From Lepeophtheirus salmonis (Eukaryota; Arthropoda; Copepoda; Siphonostomatoida; Caligidae): 64,000 bases of DNA. A program made the translations under genes and the position numbers. Positions 58,870-64,000 of the stretch are shown here, in pieces (the first letter of the stretch is position 1; each line of letters begins with the position of its first letter). The stretch is from the NCBI RefSeq assembly GCF_016086655.4, contig NC_052135.2, positions 12,180,363 to 12,244,362 of the forward strand. Direction: 5' to 3'. The notes beneath the pieces were generated by a model, which saw nothing but the letters and a program-made list of their open reading frames with translations, was not told where the DNA came from and did no database searches.

Positions 58870-59455
58870 CGTCGAAGATTACCTACAAATGGAGTCTAGA
58901 CTACATTTTGCGAAAAATCATTTTACCTTGCTTTTGTATAGACGGCTTCCAGAATTGACATAGTTACTTGGAGTCTTACTTCTGATCACTGACTACTCCT
59001 TCAAAAAGTATCTTAGTTACTATACTAACTACTTGATTTTTATGTAAGTAAGACTACACGTTACTTTATTTCCTTCATTCAGCAGGTGAATTTTTTTCTT
59101 GATATTGCAAAATTGATGGAGATTCTGAAGGTCATATGTTGACCTGAGGTAGTCCATGACTTCCTTTCTTTCCGCAGTTATGCAGATATCATCATCACCA
59201 CGGCAGATAATGAATGCTAAATGCCGTAAAGTGATGGGGATATGCGCAAATGTCAAGGAAACAGGTGCGTTATACTGCCCTCTGATGGTTAACGGTCTAA
59301 GTGTCATTAGACTACTTAAATGGGAGAGGATACTTTCGAAGGAAAATGACAGAAATAGTAATCTGACTACTGTTTTGGAAATAGTAGCGCGTTAGATTAC
59401 TCGCTACTGCAAAATGCAGTCGGATTAGAGTAACACGTTAGTGGCATCACTGAGG
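58870..59455. mobile_element. probable hAT-like element with CGCGTTA motif ends
   Basis: The right side, read inward, is CAGTGATGCCACTAACGTG, TTACTCTAATCCGACTGC, then GTAATCTAACGCGCTACT, a pattern of alternating TTAC/GTAA words seen near ends of some hAT-like elements. The left side has similar words (AGTTACTTGGAGTCTTACT, TAGTTACTATACTAAC) but no clean inverted end. The 92-codon minus-strand frame (59029-59307) has mixed composition and no recognised domain. Confidence 0.4.
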
Positions 59456-59682
59456 GCCACAGACATATATGGAAACGAAAAACTCTATCCCGTCATGTAT
59501 CATGATATCTAATAGTTGTTTTTAATCGAATACACAGAGCCATAATAATAAAAATAACCATGAAGAGTCTAAATTTATGCTTAACCCAGACTCTATTATG
59601 TATGTACAATACTAAATAGTCATTAATTTGATCAACTATTATTATAGGTATATCCATGTACTTATGTCTAGGTTAGAGGCGT
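59456..59682. other. AT-rich spacer, nothing recognised
   Basis: No gene or repeat end identified. Confidence 0.5.
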
Positions 59683-60200
59683 TCGCAGGGGGAGGGCTGT
59701 AGTCTCCCTCTCCTCCTCCAAATTCAGAATTTGTTTCTTCTTTCTAGAAAATTTTCTGTGAACAGCTCTTGATTTTAATTTTTTTTTACAAAAAACTTAA
59801 TTTTTTGTGAATTGCTATGATTTTTTTCCCCAAAAAGTTTAATAGTCTGATAATAATTTTAGACTGTTATAATTTTTCTACGAAAAATTTAATTTTGAAA
59901 TTTCTTTTCAAAAAAACCTATATTTAAATTTTTTGTGAATAGTATTGATTTTTGAAATATTTAAAAAAAAATATATATTATTCGAAATATTTTGTGAATA
60001 CCAGTAGATTTTTGAAATTTTTATCGAAAAATTTAATATTTATAATTTTTTTGTGAATATCTCTGGATTTTGAACTTTTATGTGAATAGCCGTGTGGATT
60101 TTTGAAATTTTTTTAGAGAAAATATAATTTTTGAAATGTTTACTTTCTTTCTGAAAAGCTGTGAATTTTCATTTTTTTAATTTGTCAAGAGTTATGAAGG
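59683..60200 (+). repeat. R0 copy with left end, right end missing
   Basis: GAGGCGTTCGCAGGGGGAGG and GCTGTAGTCTCCCTCTCC start it. About eight reverse-sense units follow (GTGAACAGCTCTTGATTTT type). Confidence 0.55.
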
Positions 60201-61639
60201 CGTTAAGTTGATCCTTTTGCTATGTCATATCCTGCATAAATTTGTTTTTTTAAGCATTTGTATACTATATATATATGTAAAGCTAGGTATGTTAATAAAT
60301 AAATAATGTAGATATTGCAATTGAAAAAAGGGTTGAAAATATTTTCTAATCATACTTTGCAATATAGACTCCTGCCCTTATCAACTTCAATTATATTCAC
60401 TAATGCATATTGCATACACATTTACTATTCTGATATAAAAGAAACCATTATCTTCTCATTTTGAATTCGATTCTAATTCGATCATTAAATTTATTGAATT
60501 AAATGTTGGTACACTTGTTGACAATATCAGCCATTTTTCATTGCGAGTTTGTTTATGACAGATGAAAAAGTTAGACGTCATCATATTGATTTATTTTTCC
60601 ATTTTTTTCAATAGTAAATATATATCGCAGATCACACCAAAATACATCAAACTTTTTATTTGTAAAAAAAACACAAAAAAACACATCTAACAATGCAAAA
60701 ATTATGGGCATGTTTAACATAATATGAAAATAAATTTAATAATCGAATGAGAATTGAAATCGAAATTTGAAAAGAACGCTTTTTTTAAAAACAAACCTTC
60801 AATGTTTTCGAGTAGTGAAATGATTGGATAAGTGAGGGAGCCAACAACAGCCAATTAGGGGAAGGATAAATTTGGGGCAAAATTGACTGTTGAATAATTC
60901 CCATTGAATCTTGGCACAAATGAGACATACTTTTGCGCCAAATTGCAACATCTTGATCTTCCATTTATGCAAAAGGTTGGACGTAATGTCAGTGGTGGTG
61001 ATGATGAGATATTTCTTTCTAACAAGACTTTTAATATGTTTAAAACTACCAATACTAATCGAACGAAATAAAATATTTCTAAAATATTGATTTGTGGATT
61101 AAATCTATCAAAATTTATTAATAAATTAGGTTAAATATAAAAAAAATATTTTTTTTTTTACTTTGAATTATTCTAATAAAACTTTTCTTTTAAATACCAA
61201 TTCCTCAATTTTCATAACGTGAGTGCTCATTTTTCAAAATTTTATCGTCTTTTATTTTGTCATTTTGCCCAAAGAAAGAAAGAAAGGAAAACGTAAACTT
61301 TTGTTGTTATAAGCCAGTCAAACTAACTTTATTACAATTTTATGTTTCTAAAAGTAACTGATCAATTTTTTTTCTTGTACTCGATCCCTCAAAACTTTAA
61401 TTTTATCTGTGTCTCAAACACTACACTAATTTTTCAAAATCCCACTTTTAACCCAAATTACACCTTGATATTTTAAAGAAGTCTCCTTATAAACAATTGG
61501 ACAAACAACTCCTACATACTTTCACATACATACATACATAGGTAATATAAAGTAGTTTATTTAGTAGTGCGTAGAGTAAAGAGGCCCACGTCCGAGCCTA
61601 TTATATAATCCAAGTCATCGAATAAATATAAAACTACTT
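60201..61639. other. AT-rich spacer with one unrecognised frame
   Basis: The minus-strand frame 60855-61052 (CINGRSRCCNLAQKYVSFVP) lies in a less AT-rich patch, 60830-61010. I cannot assign it. Nothing else seen. Confidence 0.3.
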
Positions 61640-62310
61640 TGTCAAACTTTTTATCTTTTTATAAATCAAAAAAGAAACTTAAAGGACTCTGGTTCTCAAA
61701 TGGTCATTCATTTTTGTTTACGTATTCAAGGAAAGAATTGATAGCTATATTATGCATAAATATGATTAGTACTATAATACAACAGGACGTACCTGTAATC
61801 TGTATTATATATTTGATTTCGAATTATTTTATTAATACTTTTAATAACTCCAGCATTTAGTAAAACTTGTATATAAACAACATAGACTAACTCGCTAATC
61901 TGTTTCTTCCCCTTTCTTAATTCGTATTCAATATACATTTTCCCTTTTTCCGTTAGTGCAACAATTCCTTCTTTTTGGGAGTTTTAATTTTTTGTGTGCA
62001 TTTTTGATTCTACAACCCGTACCTTAAAAAAACTTTGAGACACGAGGAATCGATTTTTTTTAATAAAAAAAATCAACTTATTGGGAAAAACATAAACTAG
62101 CCCTCCAGAGCCCAGGAATCTGGTCTGATCAGAATTAAACATGGTTTTTACGTACGTAATTCCGAATTCTGAAGAGCTTTTATTTTATGTCTAAAGTATG
62201 TATCTGTCTCTGTTGTTGAAATATATACCCTGGCTATGCGTTTTTATTAGTGGAATAACACACAACTACAACTAATATTATATTATAGTAGACATGACTG
62301 TCACAATAAT
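61640..62310 (+). repeat. R4 dispersed repeat
   Basis: Matches 39285-39660 from about 61790 on, in the same order. It includes CCCAGGAATCTGGTCTGATC at about 62111 and ATTATATTATAGTAGACATG near 62276. No protein conserved between copies. Confidence 0.6.
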
Positions 62311-63284
62311 AAATAAAGATTTAAAGAAATTGATCTACTTTATTTTACATATGTACTCGTATTGTATGTATTTGGGAAAAACTTTGTTTTCCTCAACATC
62401 AATTTAATTCAATCAGAGAGGTTAATGGCTATTCTTTCTTTTTGATTATATTAAACCTTTTATATATATTTATTTATTTCTTGGTTTCAATGCCCCCGAA
62501 CATTCTTTATCTATCTTTAAAGTGTACTTCAAAGAGAGCTTTCTTTTATACTTACATCTATTGTAAAAAGTAGGTTTTTTTTTCTTAATGTCTTTTACCT
62601 AATGAGTCTCTGTAATAAAATATTCTTTGCTTTTTTTTGTCACGGCTTTCAATATCTTATATTTTTATCATAGATAACTGGTTTTTTTTTTAAAAATTCT
62701 CTTACGATTATTTTGTATTATTTTACTAGGGTTTTTTGTCTGAAGGTGTAGGAAACCCTTGAAAAAACTGATGCATCTTTCAAAAAATCAATTTGTGTTG
62801 TAAAAAAATAATTGTAAATGCCAATTTTTATTGTCAAATAAGAAAGAATAGGATATTTTTTTCCTTTGCCATGTATTTCGAAATTTGACAAAAAAATCCC
62901 CATTACATTTATTTTTATTAATAAAAAAAATTGTTGTTCAATATCTAAAATCTGACGACATAATTTCATTTTATGCTAAATTAATAAAAAGTCACATAAG
63001 AACCATTGTCTTTTACTACAAATATTTTGAAATTTGTCAAAAAAAAAAAAAAAAATTGGCTCGACTCAGGCACTCAGGGTCATGGTTGGATCAGAATTGA
63101 TATTTCAACTATTTGGTTGGTAAAACTTATAATCAATTCAAACTCTGTAATAAGTCAAGTACACATTTTTCGAAGGATTCTTTTGTCTCCAACATAATCA
63201 AAAATCCATAGAAGTGTTGTTTAAATTGGAATTGAGTAACAACATATACACTTTACTTTACCTGTTATGAAAAAGAAAAGAAAA
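62311..63284. other. AT-rich spacer, nothing recognised
   Basis: No gene or repeat end. Frames here are low-complexity. Confidence 0.5.
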
Positions 63285-63846
63285 ACTTCTGACCTTGACA
63301 AACTGGACCTAGGGGAGTTAAAGAAAACAGACTTGGTCAATCCCCTCCATTGCATTAGTGCCTACGGAAGAAATCTCGGGATTTCACATCAGACTGTCCA
63401 GAGATCTATAAAAAAGTGAATGGAAAGAGCCTTTTGAGGGTGGAGAGGCATACACAATGAAAGAAATCCATTTCCTCTGTTGCAAGACTTTTTTGGAATA
63501 AGTCTTTTGTACTCTTTTTTGACAATTTTGGGCCCCTACAGCCCTGATGTCAACCTTTTCGATTACAGCTTTTAGGCGCATGTCGAGAGGAAAACTTTCA
63601 GTAAACACCTAGGCCTAAAAAACCACTGTCAGCCAGTACTGGTACGCTATGACGGAGGACTACATCTGCAGTGGGTGCCAGGCCTTCCGCTGGAAGCCAT
63701 CATTGTTGCTAAGGGCGGCTACATTAATGATTAAAAGAGCTCAGATATACATCTATTTATGGTATTAATTTTGTTGAAATTCAATTTAATTATATCTTGT
63801 GGAAGTTTAAAATTAAAAGTGTTCAGATTTTAATGGACCACTCGGT
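63285..63846 (+). pseudogene. Tc1/mariner-type transposon, internally deleted (copy B), 5' end missing
   Basis: Matches copy A (9234-10074) from GGAGTTAAAGAAAACAGAC to the end. Translated pieces: GRNLGISHQT (helix-turn-helix), a decayed VERxxx stretch, then directly YSPDVNLFDYSF, and QYWYAMTEDYICSG, with frame shifts and stops. As in copy A, the catalytic Asp segment between the DNA-binding part and PDxNxxDYxF is missing. The right end GTGTTCAGATTTTAATGGAC is kept. The left inverted end is absent. Minus-strand frame 63384-63608 is a shadow. Confidence 0.68.
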
Positions 63847-63939
63847 ATATAACATTGTAAAAATAAGATATATTCGTTTTATTTATTGCATTTTAATGAA
63901 AACATGGTCAATATTCTGAATATGTTTTATTCGGATGAA

Positions 63940-64000
63940 TAAACCATTGACATTCCAAGGACGGATAAGACCGGACTGGACCACATATTTTCCCCATTGA
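63940..64000. repeat. R5-like end at the right edge
   Basis: CCAAGGACGGATAAGACCGG and ACTGGACCAC resemble the R5 inner end (GGACCGGAATAGACTGGACC). It continues past the window. Confidence 0.35.

Overview
This window looks like repeat-dense, AT-rich, non-genic DNA from an arthropod nuclear genome. The organism is inferred, not proven. A caligid copepod such as the salmon louse is my best guess, from the mix of mariner/Tc1, piggyBac, hAT-type and gypsy remnants and a nuclear copy of mitochondrial cox1 that reads best in the invertebrate mitochondrial code (TGA at a Trp position, AGA at a Ser position). I see no rRNA, no convincing tRNA, no CRISPR array, no bacterial-style operon and no complete protein-coding gene. 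Open frames are short (135 codons at most), and most lie inside repeats.

Recognisable broken genes, left to right: a piggyBac transposase N-terminus at the left edge (1-455, minus); an internally deleted Tc1/mariner-type transposon (9234-10074) with relatives at 32505-32662 and 63285-63846; a mariner derivative with two 5' ends facing each other (10585-11509), with a second copy of the same rearrangement at 14876-15365; another Tc1/mariner-type transposase (about 19945-20755); a cox1 NUMT (36510-36880, minus); a Tc1-like remnant with inverted ends (41804-42360); a mariner N-terminal scrap (45346-45490, minus); a piggyBac catalytic core (52380-53065, minus); and the 3' end of a gypsy-type retrotransposon with one short LTR (56074-56610, minus). 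The only candidate for a host exon is 54477-54668 (plus), a Cys-rich frame that ends at a plausible splice donor.

Most of the rest is small non-autonomous DNA transposons. I named the families here. R0 has CAGGGGCGTCC ends, an interior of degenerate ~50-bp units and apparent 5-bp target duplications. R1 has TAGTGTTG ends, is rich in GGTCTAGACCGA-like motifs and has 8-bp duplications. R2 has TAGTGATGGGACGATTAAT ends, 8-bp duplications, and usually carries an R0 copy inside it at one shared place. R3 and R4 are dispersed repeats. R5 has TGTGTCGGTCCTTAT-type ends and 8-bp duplications. M4 has ATTAATAGAAATAC ends and 8-bp duplications. R8 is a ~105-bp tandem unit. The 8-bp duplications and TAGTG/CAGNG-type ends of R1, R2 and R5 fit the hAT superfamily; M4 shares the 8-bp duplication.

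The insertions are nested and give a relative order. R5 sits in R3, which appears to sit in R1 (12076-13477). R2 sits in R1 (46430-46950). The gypsy remnant sits in R1 (55810-56866). R0 sits in R2. No genes act together here; the layout records successive transposon invasions. The most unusual items are the R2/R0 composite that seems to have multiplied as one unit, and the head-to-head mariner derivative present twice.
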